Shown: positions 32,579-43,348 of the stretch, piece after piece
How positions within the stretch are numbered: the stretch's first letter is position 1
Layout: every line of letters begins with the position of its first letter
NCBI GenBank assembly: GCA_023213315.1
Contig: JAKCPI010000409.1
Location: 18,345-82,344 of the forward strand
Direction of reading: 5' to 3'
Length of the DNA stretch: 64,000 nucleotides
Source: Euborellia annulipes
Taxonomy: Eukaryota; Arthropoda; Insecta; Dermaptera; Anisolabididae
Translations under genes and position numbers: made by a program
The notes under the pieces: model-generated
Database searches by the model: none
What the model was told of the DNA's origin: nothing
The model's input: the letters and a program-made list of their open reading frames with translations, nothing else

Positions 32579-33180
32579 CTAGCCCCCTCCCCCCTCAGCA
32601 GCCCGAACCCGCCTGCATCGGACCCTCACCTTTTCTTAATTATGAAAAAAAACCTTCTTCTATATATATAATAATTGCGGAGTGTCTGTCTGTATGTCTG
32701 TCTGCCCGTCTGTCACGCTCTGTTGCCCAACTTTCAGTTGGAATTTTGAAACGAAATTTTGCAGTCTTATAGAGAACGTTATGGAGAGTCCCGAAAAAAC
32801 ACTCGGATCCCGAAATTCCTATAACTTTTTGAGTTATTAATCCCTAAAGTTACGATTTCTCCCATAGGAAATATTAGAGAAATATTTAAGTATTCTTTGC
32901 AGCTGTGTATTCTATGAATGTAAACAAATCCTCAAGCAGCCACTGGATTGGAATACGTAGCCGAAGGAGGGTGGTGCGGCTAGTAATTATTATTCCAATC
33001 TAGTGCCTGCTTGAGGATTTGTTTACATTCATAGAATACACAGCTGCAAAGAATACTTAAATATTTCTCTATACATTTCCTATGGGAGAAATCGTAACTT
33101 TAGGAATTAATAACTCAAAGGGAATTTCGAGTCTAAAATAATTTTCCTGTGATCTCTAGAAGGTCCTCTTTGAGTATATA
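32579..33180 (-). mobile_element. Helitron-like element end, with fold-back inside
   Basis: On the minus strand the element would end in CTAG (32579-32582), preceded by a C/G-rich block with GGTCCGATGCAGGCGGGTT, matching the better preserved end at 53060. Next comes GTCTGTCTGTATGTCTGTC with TATATATATAA, a common neighbour of Helitron-derived repeats in arthropods. The extent to 33180 is approximate and no Rep/helicase coding is present. Confidence 0.45.
32829..33119. repeat. Fold-back with arms of about 128 bp
   Basis: Arms 32829-32955 and 32991-33119 are nearly perfect inverted copies (GAGTTATTAAT, AAATATTTAAGTATTCTTTG, GTAAACAAATCCTCAAGCA) around a 35-bp spacer. Single-arm fragments lie at 22705-22830, 53290-53380 and inside SINE-3. 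Confidence 0.85.
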
Positions 33181-33821
33181 AAATTTCGTATAATAATATA
33201 AATAACGGAGGTAAAAATTGTAATAAATGTTCTCCCTTTTGATCGATGAGAGTTGAGCACTTTTTTAATAAAAGGTTTATAATCAGAAATAAATATTTTA
33301 AATAAATTTAATCACAATATCTTTAAGCCTTATCTTTCTTGAAATAATTTAATTATATATAAAGACGTTATTTAAAATCTAATTCATTGAGCTCGTTTCT
33401 CTCTTGTCCGCCACTTGATGGTATTTAACGTTGTCCAATATTCACTAACTAAATGCATTGGTAATATCAATCAATTGTATTATTTACTCCAGACAACTCT
33501 ATTATTAATGTTCAATATATGTCTATTTAAGACTTATGTACTGTAAGTAATACATGTAACACTTTTATACTGTAAATATTAATGTAATTGCCATGTTATA
33601 ATAATGAAATGTTATGTGAATGTTTGATGACTTCTAGCTTGGAAGGCTGATGATGGCAGAGTGATTTGGCTGCTAACCTCTTCCTATTACGAACGATTTT
33701 ATATACAGCCACGCAATTATAATAAATATAAAATTTCCTTTCAAAATTCCAACGGAAATTCGTCAAACGGAGCGGGACAGACAGACACAAGGACATTAGC
33801 AAATTATATAAATAGATAAAT

Positions 33822-34036
33822 TTAGGATTTAAAAGAAAGATGAAAGTCAATCAATGAAAACGTTACAAATTATATTACCATCGAATACTAAAGTATTGTA
33901 AGAAAAAAGTCGAAGTCGTCCAGTGAGAATCGATTCTAATCGACTTGAAAGAGTTTCAACTCGATTCTAAAAAGTCGATTATTTTCAGTAAAAGATCGAT
34001 TCTTGACTAAAGTCCGAGTCGACTTTTCCAACCCTA
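33822..34036 (+). mobile_element. hAT-d 3' fragment
   Basis: From AAAGAAAGATGAAAGTCAAT to TCGACTTTTCCAACCCTA, the right third of hAT-d. No left end. Confidence 0.75.
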
Positions 34037-34854
34037 CCTCGATGTCAGAAAAGACCTTTAATAAATTAGAAAATAAAATAACAAACAAGCTTTCTGATTA
34101 GCTAGAGTAGAAACGCCATTTTTTAGAAACAATAACCAAAGAGCTTTAGCGTCTACAGTATTTTCCTTTAAGATTCTTCCCCCATTGATTCTGTATGTAT
34201 GAAGAAATATACAAAGTTTGATTTTAATCCACGAATATGAGTTTCAAAAACATTTAAGCCCCGAATATATAAACTTTTGTAAACAAGATAATATCAAAGT
34301 CTCTTATGAATACTCAATTTTTTGTTTGATATAAGAGAAAAAATAAATAAAAAAAATATTTTATTTCTTAAGCATTTGGTGAAATATGTTTGTCTGGATT
34401 AAGTTATAATAGATAAACTTGTCATGTAAGCAATATCACAGCACATATAACATGTTTCTCGGCTTTAAATCTAATAACTAGTAAGTTGAAATTTAAATTA
34501 TATAGTTACGCTTGAGTATCTCCATATAAAATAAGGAAAATGGACATATTTTATTTTATTTTTTTTTTTTATATATATAAAATTTCATATTTCATAGAAC
34601 CGGTTTTGATTAAAATTTGAATAACATATCATTGTATTTGAATAAATATCTAACTAAATGTTTTAAATTATTTTAAGAATCAATAAAAACTTTTTTATTT
34701 CTTTGGGAAGAGAATTAAATTTTATTTAAGATCTTTCATCTTGATTGAAATTAAGACGTAAGCGAGAATTTTAGATTAGATTCACTTCTAGTAGTCTAGT
34801 GGAGTGATGAATTTGAAAGAGGAAAAATCCGGCATTTTTTAATAAAATTTTAAA

Positions 34855-34905
34855 TCAAACAGGACGTTTCGGTTCTGATTAGAACCATCATCGGGGCTTT
34901 GCTAT
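34855..34905 (-). ncRNA. Hammerhead-like core with 6-bp stem II
   Basis: Minus strand: GCCC, CGATGA (one change from CTGATGA), stem II GGTTCT/AGAACC with loop AATC, GAAACGTCC. Degraded relatives lie at about 35310-35335 (AAGAACCGAAACGTCAGCG) and 35447-35490 (TTTGAAGATGGTCC, GATCGAAACGTC). Confidence 0.5.
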
Positions 34906-36440
34906 TAAAACAATGTTATTATACATTTAAATTTAGAATTAATTTTTTTTTAAACTACCCTACCTACTATACCCCTCAAGTTAAAATTGGAAATAAATAA
35001 ATCAAATTGGAACTAATCCAGAGCATGGGGGAACCTCGGGTAGGTGGCCGCGAGGAACCAGCGTGTGGAACCTCCCCAGGTTGCCATAGATATAATAAAA
35101 TTTAGCCACAATATATACCTTTAAATGGTCTTAGTATCCAAAAAAATAAATTAAAAAAAAAAAATTGGGACTAAACAAAATCAAAATGAGACAAAACATT
35201 AAAAAGAGAATTAGCACTTTTAAATTTAAAGTAGAAAAGACCTTAAACAAACTTAAAAAATAAAATAAAAGTTCCTAATAAAAAAAAAAATTTTAAATTC
35301 TCACATAAGAACCGAAACGTCAGCGTTGATTTAAAATTTTATGAAATTAATAAAAAAAAAAATTAACTCCGCTGGCATCATTAATATTAAATTTAACATT
35401 TCACCTAAATCAATTTTTTATATAGTGGATGATATTAGCTTTGAAGATGGTCCTAAACATGATCGAAACGTCAGCAATAAGGGGAAATAAACGAATTAAA
35501 ATTGGCCTCTCCTTTTTTTATTCACATTCTACTTCATCAATACAACCAGTTATAAAATCTTCGAATACTAAAAAAAAAAATTGTTTTCATTGGATACCAA
35601 AAATATAGTTTTTTCCGGGACCTGAGGCCATTTAGACCTCTATTTATTTTAACTGATTGGTAGCGAATTCAACTAAATTTTGCGAACACTTAGAAAATTA
35701 TAGTCTAATTGTAAAAAAAAAAGCCACTGTGTAAGGACAACTATCATTTTAAATGCATGAGTTAATTTTTTGTTGGTTGTCAGGTGAAGCGTCACATTTT
35801 ACCGTAAAAAAATTCAGCCTACATTTTAATAACAACAAAAGATTTTCTACCCTTTTGCAATAAATGAAATAAAAACAACAATTTCCTTTTAATGAAACCT
35901 TTTTGTTATTAATATTACCCCTATAGTCTGTCAAATTTTGATATAAAATAATTCTAGGATGAAAAACGATGTTTTGGGGAAAATCTTATGACCTCCATTC
36001 GCTTGTGACAAACATGTAACCAGGACTTTTATTTTTTGTTTTTATAACACTAAAAAACAGAATCGAAACGAACGGTCACCAAATAGGCGATAACCGATAG
36101 ATATGGAATCAGGGTAGAAGCGATAACAAGGACACTCTGTATTCAATTTGTTCACAAGCAAAAACAAAAAAAAACTTGACTTATTGAATTTTAATATTCT
36201 AATAGGGATGTGCGAACGATTTTTCGGCCAGTAAAGGAAATCTCTTTTTCGGAAATGGCTGACCATCAAGATGCCGGAGGCTAAGGAATAATCCAATTGC
36301 TACAGGCGCGGGGGGGGGGACTCAACCCTCACGTGCTGTATAGGGGAGAGAGAGGCCAGGTCGAAACCAAAGTAAAACACCACTCGGGAGGCCTGTCACG
36401 TGATGCTGCCCCCCTGAAAGCTTTTATATACAGCTACTAT

Positions 36441-36457
36441 TGCTGCTGCTGCTGCTG
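36441..36457. repeat. (TGC)n trinucleotide repeat
   Basis: Five to six TGC units in a C/T-rich context. Confidence 0.95.
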
Positions 36458-36846
36458 TTCTTCTCCATTGCCACTAACGCATCTGACACATATATTGCAT
36501 CCCTCTCACTCCCTCACTCCCCCCTCCCCTAGGGGCTCAACGCACATGCTATTTGCGAAAAATTCATGTGCAATCAAATGGAATTTGTTTGAAGTTACAA
36601 AAGGCCCAGGAGTATGCCGCATGGGCCATCAATCGATCCTCTGAGCTGTCAATACGATTTGGTTTATATCACGACGATATTGTGAGAAGTGTAAATTGGG
36701 AATTACTGTACATATGTACACATTGTGCGTTTGATGAATACATTATTACTATTTTAATCATATTGATTCTTTTTAATATTAATTCTATAAATTATATCAG
36801 TGGCGCCCGGGTTTGGTTTAATCACTGGGGATTCATAATCTCATCA

Positions 36847-36870
36847 GGGGGGGGGGGGGGGGGGGGGGGG
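36847..36870. repeat. 24-nt G homopolymer
   Basis: Twenty-four G in a row flanked by TCATCA and ATCCTT. Could form a G-quadruplex; run length is also where assembly error is likely. Confidence 0.95.
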
Positions 36871-37558
36871 ATCCTTATTAACAATTTAAAATATTAACCC
36901 TATAAAAAAATTTAGTGATTTTAATGTATTGCTTTATTAGGTAATATTTTTCAAAGAGAATCCACGTAAATGTTTGTCTTGGTTTAAATTATAGGAGGCT
37001 AATTGGATAAGCTGCGGATTACGATTCTAGAGTTGCTATACAAACCGAGTTCAAATCCCACTTCCTGTGAAAATTTTGCCAATGACTCCTTTATCTCTCT
37101 TGTAATTGGAAATTGAGAGATAGGAAAATTAAACAAAAAATAAAATTCAGAGTGAAAGTAATGCTTAGAAATTTTACATAAATATGAATGAAAAGAAATA
37201 TTGACGTATGACTAAAAAAAAATATAGTTTTTTTTTTTTTAGCATCTTAAGGCGGCTACACACGTAACTGCACACTTGACATTCATCCATGTGCAATCTT
37301 TTTGTACCAGGATGCACAAATTCTCGAGACCACACGGCACAAGCATGTATGTGCAAGAAACAGCTCATGCCGAAAATTAATCTAAAAATGTCAAACCTAT
37401 TTACAAATTTATTCGAAAATAACAAGAAATACTCACTTGCTTTAAACAGAGACACAATAAATATTAATATTTAAATATTATATGAATTAATATATTTTAA
37501 TTAAATATCAAATGTCAAGACGTCTATAAAATGGCGGAGAGTTTTGTTTGTGCACGAT

Positions 37559-37807
37559 CAGTGACGTCATTTGGGGGTGGGAGGCAGGGGGGGGGGGCAT
37601 TTGCCACCCCCCCAAGGGCTCTGATTTTTATAAAATTTTATATTATTCTAAATAAAATACTCCAAAATACATCTACGAGTAGACAAACTGTACAAAATTA
37701 AACAATTAATTTAATTAAATATGTTTTGGCCAAATTTGAAAGTAAATTTTAAGAAAAAAAATATTTGCCCCCCCCCCCCCCAAGAAAAAGTTGAAATGAC
37801 GCCACTA
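37559..37807. mobile_element. hAT-a MITE with perfect 8-bp TSD
   Basis: CAGTGACGTCATTTGGGG and TTGAAATGACGCCACTA as TIRs. TSD TGCACGAT at 37551-37558 and 37808-37815. Confidence 0.92.
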
Positions 37808-37861
37808 TGCACGATTAAAATTCAATCGAGAATTAAGCGGCTTGCACAATTTTTTTTTTTT

Positions 37862-38011
37862 AGAACACACTTTTTTCCCATTTACACGCACACATACACA
37901 CCGTCTTTTCCGCAACTTAGGCCATATAAGACTTTAAACGATAACCGTTATTATGAAAATATATATATTGGGGTCCAGGCATTCTTATTTAAGCCATTTG
38001 GTATCCAAATG
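37862..38011 (-). mobile_element. SINE-1 copy, 5'-truncated
   Basis: 3' region (ACACTTTTTTCCCATTTACA complement side), GACGGTGTG words and the palindromic core ATTTGGTATCCAAATGG, without the tRNA head. Confidence 0.8.
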
Positions 38012-38519
38012 GGGCTTTCACAATTAAAATACTTGAGCAAAATTCTCCTTCCCACGCTACAGTTTGCTTGTACAAAAAAGATTGCACGTGCATGATTGCC
38101 AAGTTTGTAGTTAGGTGTGTAGCCGCCTTAAGATGAGTTGGTGCAAACACTATTTAGAAATTTTCAAAAAAAAGAAAACTCGCACAATCACAAAAAGAAG
38201 AGAAGATATTTAAGAAAAAAATATATTTACAATAAAATTATTTATTAATTTTGTATTTTATTTACAAAAAATGTTTTCTAATTGGATTGTTATTCGATTC
38301 GTCATTAAGGGGTGGTAATAAAATCAATTTTCCAGGAATTATATTTCATTTTTGCTTATTTTGTCAGCCCTTCAGGAAGGGTGGAGCCCTTTTTATAAAA
38401 AGTAAACGAGTTAGATATAAAACTTTTTTTTTTTTTTAGTGAATGTGTCATTTATGATTCTCGCTCGCCACCTTCATTAGCCAGAGACTTCCCCCTTTGG
38501 TTATATTTCATAATTATAA

Positions 38520-38962
38520 AATTTGTTTCCTGTTCCCCTCCCCACCCGATTCCTAATTGAAGGAGGGGTTGTTATGTTATGGATATAGCCGGTTTCATTT
38601 ACTAAATGCTCCGGCATTGTGTAGACGTCGCCAGGTCTTAATTGATGTTGATTGTCAAAACGTTGGGGGCGGGTGGTGCAGCATATATATATAAATAGCG
38701 TTTTCCTCCAATAGGGAAATATATAGGGCTCTAGAACGGGGGGGTTGTTTACGTTGCCAGATTAGCTATGAGTGTAAACAAAGCCATGGGCTTTTCATAT
38801 GCTGCTGCCACAACACAAGGTGCTTCAAGCAAATGAGCAGCTTACGGAACAGGAAACCCTCGAAGCGGCTTAAGCTTCTCATCCTCTTCCCCTACCAATG
38901 ACGGCAAGGAGGGGGCAGCTAGACAACCTGCCCCACCACACCACACACTCACTTATCAATAA
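38520..38962 (+). other. GC-richer single-copy patch with TATA-like box
   Basis: CATATATATATAAATAG at 38682-38698 is a good TATA-like word. A frame begins with ATG at 38768 (MSVNKAMGFSYAAATTQ) and is open for 64 codons to TAA at 38960 except for one TGA at 38834. Composition differs from the AT-rich surroundings and no repeat family matches. A first exon or a promoter region is possible, but no splice site or homology was established. Confidence 0.25.
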
Positions 38963-39248
38963 AGTATGTCCCAAAAATATATATACATTCCGGTGAATTC
39001 AAAAAAATTTAAAATAAATCTGGCGTTACAAGCACGGCTGCGCTGGCGACCACGAGCTAGCCTTGCCTTAGCTGGGACGAGATATAAAATCAAAATTAAA
39101 GCTGAAAAGTCTTAAAATTTTGAGATCTTCGCCCCCCCCCCCCCAAATAGACATCCTAGAGTACTCCCAAATTACCTGTAAATATTTTTACAAGCAAATG
39201 GTAGCTCAATGCATTATTAATAAATATAAATAAAAATAAATATGTGTA

Positions 39249-39304
39249 GGTCCTTGGGCTTGGTGTAGTTGGTAGTTCTTGCCTTCTATACCAAGGGTCG
39301 CCAT
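39249..39304 (+). mobile_element. SINE-1 head fragment
   Basis: TTGGGCTTGGTGTAGTTGG and CTATACCAAGGGTCGC match the tRNA-like head. Nothing downstream. Confidence 0.75.
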
Positions 39305-39540
39305 ATGATTTAGTCTAACCCCTGTAAATCCCCACTAAAAAAATATTCTATACAAAAAAATAGCAATCGAGAATTGAATTAAAAAACAAATTCAAATATT
39401 TGGCTTTATAGGTATTTCATATACAAGAAAGTAAAAAAGTAATAAGAAACCTATCATCAATCGAGAATGAAAAATCTGGTGTGACTGGTCGCACAGCACA
39501 CAACTTTCTCTTACCTTCGGTATTCAAAAGTTGTGTTCTG

Positions 39541-39618
39541 TTTATTAAAGCTTTTGTGGTTTGAAATATTATTATTAGGAGAATTTTTAATTATAGACCA
39601 CATTTTTGTATTAAATAT
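39541..39618. mobile_element. 78-bp insert with 8-bp TSD in the hairpin
   Basis: GTGTTCTG flanks the insert at 39533-39540 and 39619-39626. The inside is AT-rich and matches nothing here. The 8-bp duplication points to a hAT-type transposase acting on a very small or deleted element. Confidence 0.6.
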
Positions 39619-39667
39619 GTGTTCTGTGCTTGTCCCATCAGATTTTTTGTGTCGAGTTATATTTAAC

Positions 39668-39890
39668 AAGATTGGGAGTTTTGTTTATTGGTGAGGCCAA
39701 ACATCCCATGGCCCCCGGGAATCGAACCCAGGATCTCCGCCTTTCCGGGGCATAGGCGTGTTGCCCATTGGTGTTTGGTCTCATCAATAAACAACACTCA
39801 CAGTCTTGTTTAATATATCTATGACTTGTTAAGTCCGAATCGAGATATTTTAAATACTATTATCTTATTATATAGACTCGAAAAATATTT
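39668..39890. repeat. Fold-back with tRNA-like B box
   Basis: Arms read TTGTTTATTGGTGAGGCCAA on the left and the complement (TTTGGTCTCATCAATAAACAA words) on the right, about 39670-39815. Between them the minus strand has GGTTCGATTCCCGGGG, a perfect tRNA B-box context, and GGCGGAGATCC. It could be a SINE with inverted ends or a tRNA pseudogene caught in a fold-back. No complete cloverleaf was traced. Confidence 0.5.
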
Positions 39891-40409
39891 AACTAGAGAT
39901 ATATTTAGTTTCCGACGGTACTGTACATTTGAATTTGAAAAATTTATAAACTATTTGTTTATTTGTATTTTGTTATCATGGCAACCATTTCTCCTGTTTC
40001 TTAGCAAGTACAAGAGTAAAGTGGTCTTCAGTTCATTTTAAAGGGTATCTAAAACATAATTGATTTTTGAATTTTAATCAAAATCGTTGGAGCAAATTTT
40101 GAGAAAATCGAAAAAAACTGAAAAAGTACATCAGTAAAGTACTAGTACACTTTGGTCAGTTTTGTTCGAAAGCTTCGTGTGACATCCCATGGGGGTGCCT
40201 AACTTAAATATAAAATTTCAACCTCCTAGTTCAATTCCTTCATGCTTAAAATTGAACACACACAGACAGACCATGTCGCGAAAACCATTTTTTTTGATTC
40301 AGGGGACCTCAAAACGTGTATATCAATCAAAATCTTGACATCGAATTTTTGACATTAATCCAATATTTTCTCTCTCTATATATTAACATATATAGAGGTA
40401 AGAAAAAGT

Positions 40410-41344
40410 AATTAAGAATCAAAATAAAGCTGAGATGAGATGTTTAATAGATTCCTTTTCAAGACATTTCTGGTATTCTAAATGCTTTACTTTCTTAAAA
40501 GAATAAAATATTTCTTAATCTTCCATACTTATAATTGGGGAAAAAATTTGCATTTTTACATTGATTTTTTTTTTTTTTTTTTTTTGAACGCTTCTTTCTA
40601 TTTAAGAAAGTAAGATTGATCTTAAATTTTCAGTAAATAAAACAAATTGTATTTCATTTAAATTTCTCACCGCTTTTGGGGTGCGCATCCCTTTCTCCGG
40701 GGAAAATGCAAAATAATAATTTTCTTAGATTTTTCACCATCATTATAATTAAATACATTGGGGGGGGGGGAAATAAATAAATCTTTTGTGAATGAATATG
40801 TACCTACCCCATTTTTTTTTATGAATAAATAAATAATAAGTGAAGAGACTTGGGGATTAATTCGAATGGCAAGGCAAGAGCTTGAAACTTTACCGACTTA
40901 AGTCCTTGGGATAAGCTCTGGCGAATTTGTGTATTTTTACCAAAGCCAAGATAAAAGGAAGCGTCTGCTTTAGATGTTTTTTTTTTTTTCATATAATATT
41001 TGTTGGTTTGCCAAAAGAAAGAAAAACTCACAAATTTGTATATACTCTAGATATATACGTTTGGAACATCACATTTACTTTTACATCATTTATTATGAGA
41101 CGGGCAATTTTCATTTCCTTTTTTTCGTTTGAATATAAGCAAAATAATAAATAAATTCTATGACAATCGTTTTTCTTTTTTTGTTTTATTTTCTCGACAC
41201 ACCCTCTTGATGAGGAAGCTTAAAATACAACCTCTAAATTCAAGAAAATATTATTTTATATTGTTTACACAAAAAAAAAACAGTCGGGATTTAAATTAGA
41301 ACTCTTGAATGACTACCGGATTTTTTTACCCGTTGGTGTAAATC
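40410..41344. other. Non-coding stretch, no feature recognised
   Basis: AT-rich with long T and G runs (18 T near 40568; 10 G near 40760). No gene supported. Confidence 0.45.
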
Positions 41345-41370
41345 AGGGGTGGCCAACCCGCGGCCCACCT
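41345..41370 (+). mobile_element. Solo hAT terminus
   Basis: CAGGGGTGGCCAACCCGCGG is close to the animal hAT TIR of the CAGGGGTGGCCAAC type. It sits just past the 3' end of the LINE relic; its partner end is not seen. Confidence 0.45.
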
Positions 41371-41415
41371 CATAATCACACTTTTACAAAAATACATTAC
41401 ATAGGAGAGTCCGGG

Positions 41416-42574
41416 TTACAGCTGAGTGGGCCGTTTCTCGCATCCTATACGCCATCTTTTGCGGTCGAAGCAGTCTTCCTCCCTTAGACCTCTGGATTCC
41501 ATGGCTGCCAACACTTTCTTGGACTTCCTCTTCTTCTTCTTCCTGGTGGAACCCACATAAGGAGCTTCTGAGGGATTCTGGCTTCTTCCATTCTAATGAG
41601 GTGTCCATATAGTCGGAGGGCTGGCGACAAAAATGGGCAAGAGTTTTCTGAAGGCTAATCTTTTCAGAATAGGTTGCATTTTAGTGATGAAAAGATACTC
41701 TAGAGTCAGCACTTACAGTACCGGAGCGTTTAGCGGGAATAAGCCGGCAAAGTTGCGGGAAGATGGTTTTTTTACAAATATCTCCAAAACTATGCGGTTT
41801 TCTGCAGAAGTTCATCTATACAAAAATAATCGAAATTAAATTACAAACAAAAATGGTCTGAAACATAATCACGCTAAAGTGAACGGTTCGAGAGATAGTG
41901 AGATGGAGAAATATTTATATCTTGTTACAATGACAACCATTGTCAGAATTACAAATTTTACCCCTCTATATCTCCCGAACCGTTCATTTTAGCGTGATTA
42001 TGTACTAGACCATTTTTGTTTGTAATTTAATTTCGAATATTTTTGCTTAGATGAATTTTTGCTGAAAACCGCATAGTTTTCGAGATATTTACCAAAAACC
42101 ATCTTCCCACAACTTTACCGGCTTATTCCCGCTAAACGCTCCAGTACTGGAAGTGCTGACTCTGGAGTATCTTTCCATCACTAAAATGCAACCTATTCTG
42201 AAAATATTAGCCTTCATCTGCCCATTTTTGTCGCCAGCTCTCGGTCTAATTCCATTCCAGTTATTTCCTTTCGATGTTTTCCATTATCGGCTGGGGCACC
42301 TTCATTTTTTGTCTTATGATGGTATTTCTCACTTTGTCTCTTATTGTGAGTTTGCAGCACCTCCTCCAAGGTTCATCTCCATTGCTGTTACTTTTCTTTG
42401 GAGCTTTTCAGTCGCCACCCAACTGTCGGATTCATATAATAACCAACTTTCGACTATAGATCCGAAAATGCGTTTTTTATTTATTTTTGAGATGTTATTA
42501 TCCCATATCATTGGGTGAAGTCGAAGTGATGGCGTACAGAGAGCCACTCTAAGCTTGAGGCAAATAAAACACAT
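41416..42574 (-). pseudogene. LINE reverse-transcriptase C-terminus, split and frameshifted
   Basis: Minus-strand pieces read, in order: ESWLLYESDSWVATEKLQRK, then (after a +1 shift) KLTIRDKVRNTIIRQKMKVP and IMENIERK, then after the fold-back insertion YGHLIRMEEARIPQKLLMWV, PGRRRRGSPRKCWQ and (after another shift) RGLREEDCFDRKRWRIGCEK to a stop at 41416. The pattern LLYGSETW, RIRNE.IR, GH..RM, PGRR..GRPR..W, DR..WR is the conserved C-terminal part of many animal non-LTR retrotransposons, here closest in style to the RTE/BovB-like endonuclease-RT group. Catalytic RT motifs are not included. Such a LINE could have mobilised the SINEs, but that is inference. Confidence 0.82.
41610..42248. mobile_element. 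639-bp fold-back element inside the LINE relic
   Basis: Arms of about 290 bp run inward from TAGTCGGAGGGCTGGCGAC and from TAGACCGAGAGCTGGCGAC (minus strand). Shared words include AAAATGGGCA, GGTTGCATTTTAGTGATG, TTTAGCGGGAATAAGCCGG and AACGGTTCG. The short centre includes TTGTTACAATGACAACCATT. It interrupts the conserved LEWYGH coding block of the LINE. TSD not resolved. Non-coding; superfamily unknown, with a TIR beginning that could be hAT-like. Confidence 0.8.
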
Positions 42575-42620
42575 GTTCTAAAGAAGGCCGGAATAATCGG
42601 CCGAAATGTCGACATTGTTG
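42575..42620 (+). ncRNA. Hammerhead-like core with GGCCG stem II
   Basis: CTAAAGA (one change from CTGAAGA), A, GGCCG/CGGCC stem II with loop GAATAAT, then GAAATGTCGACA. The stem differs from the other cores but stays paired. Confidence 0.5.
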
Positions 42621-42624
42621 TTCT

Positions 42625-42965
42625 TTTCGGATCGTTCAATTTTAAAAATGAAGGAATTGAACTAGGAGGTTGAAATTTTATATTTAAGTTAAGCACCCCC
42701 TAGAGCGTGAAAATAAGCTTTTAATCAAAATCGACCAAAAAGTACTAGTACTTTACTGATGTTAATTTTTCAGTTTTTTTTCGATTTTCTCAAAATTCGC
42801 TTCAACGATTTTGATTAAAATTCATAAAATCAATTATTTTTTAGATGCTCTTTGAAATGTATATTCTCATTTTCCTCTCAAAATTGTTTGAAGACCACTT
42901 TACTCTTGTACTTCATAGGAAGGATAAGAGAAATGGTTGCCATGGTAACAAAATATAAATATTAG
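42625..42965 (+). mobile_element. HINE-1 copy, both ends missing
   Basis: From TTCAATTTTAAAAATGAAGG through AGTACTAGTACTTTACTG, TTTTTTAGATGCTC and the perfect X-box GTTGCCATGGTAAC (42936-42949). The junction with the ribozyme-like piece at the left is abrupt. Confidence 0.8.
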
Positions 42966-43308
42966 AAAAGGTTGCTCATTATATTCTTAATATGAATCAC
43001 CCAGATATGAAACAATTGTTATATTGCAATATGATTTATATTTTATTTAATAGAGAAAAAAAACAACAAATTAAAAAAAAAAGAAATATTTATTCATCCC
43101 ATTTATTCCAACTTAAGAGGCCTCAAATTGATTGTGAAATGTTGGCAAGAAAACAACATATTCTCTTTTTTTTATAAGCTATTTGTCGCGACCTTCAGAC
43201 GCCAGAGGGTGGGGTTCGAAACCCAATTTATTATTTAATAAATATTATTATCATATCACTTGAATAAAATGTAATAAATGCTACTTAAATATTGAGATAA
43301 AATTTGTT

Positions 43309-43347
43309 TTGTGAGATTAAATGGCCTCGGATGCCAAAAAAGACTTT
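43309..43347 (+). mobile_element. SINE-2 tail fragment
   Basis: TGAGATTAAATGGCCTCGG and GCCAAAAAAGACTTT match the SINE-2 3' end. Abuts a HINE-1 hairpin. Confidence 0.5.
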
Positions 43348-43348
43348 A

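Larger units (their letters stand above)
35490..37246. other. Non-coding stretch with a less AT-rich patch
   Basis: A SINE-2 tail fragment is at 35611-35672. 36290-36680 is less AT-rich with TTTTATATA at about 36421 and open frames in several overlapping phases. None resembles a known protein and no exon pattern can be argued. (CTG)n and poly-G tracts are listed separately. Confidence 0.35.
37251..38127. mobile_element. TTAA-flanked element carrying hAT-a and SINE-1
   Basis: Ends TTAA|GGCGGCTACACAC and GTGTGTAGCCGCC|TTAA. The identity extends outward to CATC, so TTAA may be target or TIR. TTAA targets are typical of piggyBac and Kolobok. Without the two inserts the element would be about 480 bp. 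No transposase seen. Confidence 0.65.
39470..40409 (-). mobile_element. HINE-1 copy with two inserts
   Basis: The hairpin starts at 39470 and is split by a 78-bp insert (39541-39618). The body is split again by the fold-back at 39668-39890. Then GTTATCATGGCAAC, AGTACTAGTAC, short CAGACA tract and 5' end GAGGTAAGAAAAAGT at about 40409. Confidence 0.8.

Noticed and set aside
36297..36644. 115-codon plus-strand frame with a poly-Cys run
   Set aside because: The Cys run is the TGC repeat and the rest has no recognisable domain; overlapping frames are equally plausible.
37721..38095. 124-codon plus-strand frame
   Set aside because: Crosses a hAT-a end, a SINE-1 and a TTAA element; a chance frame through repeats.
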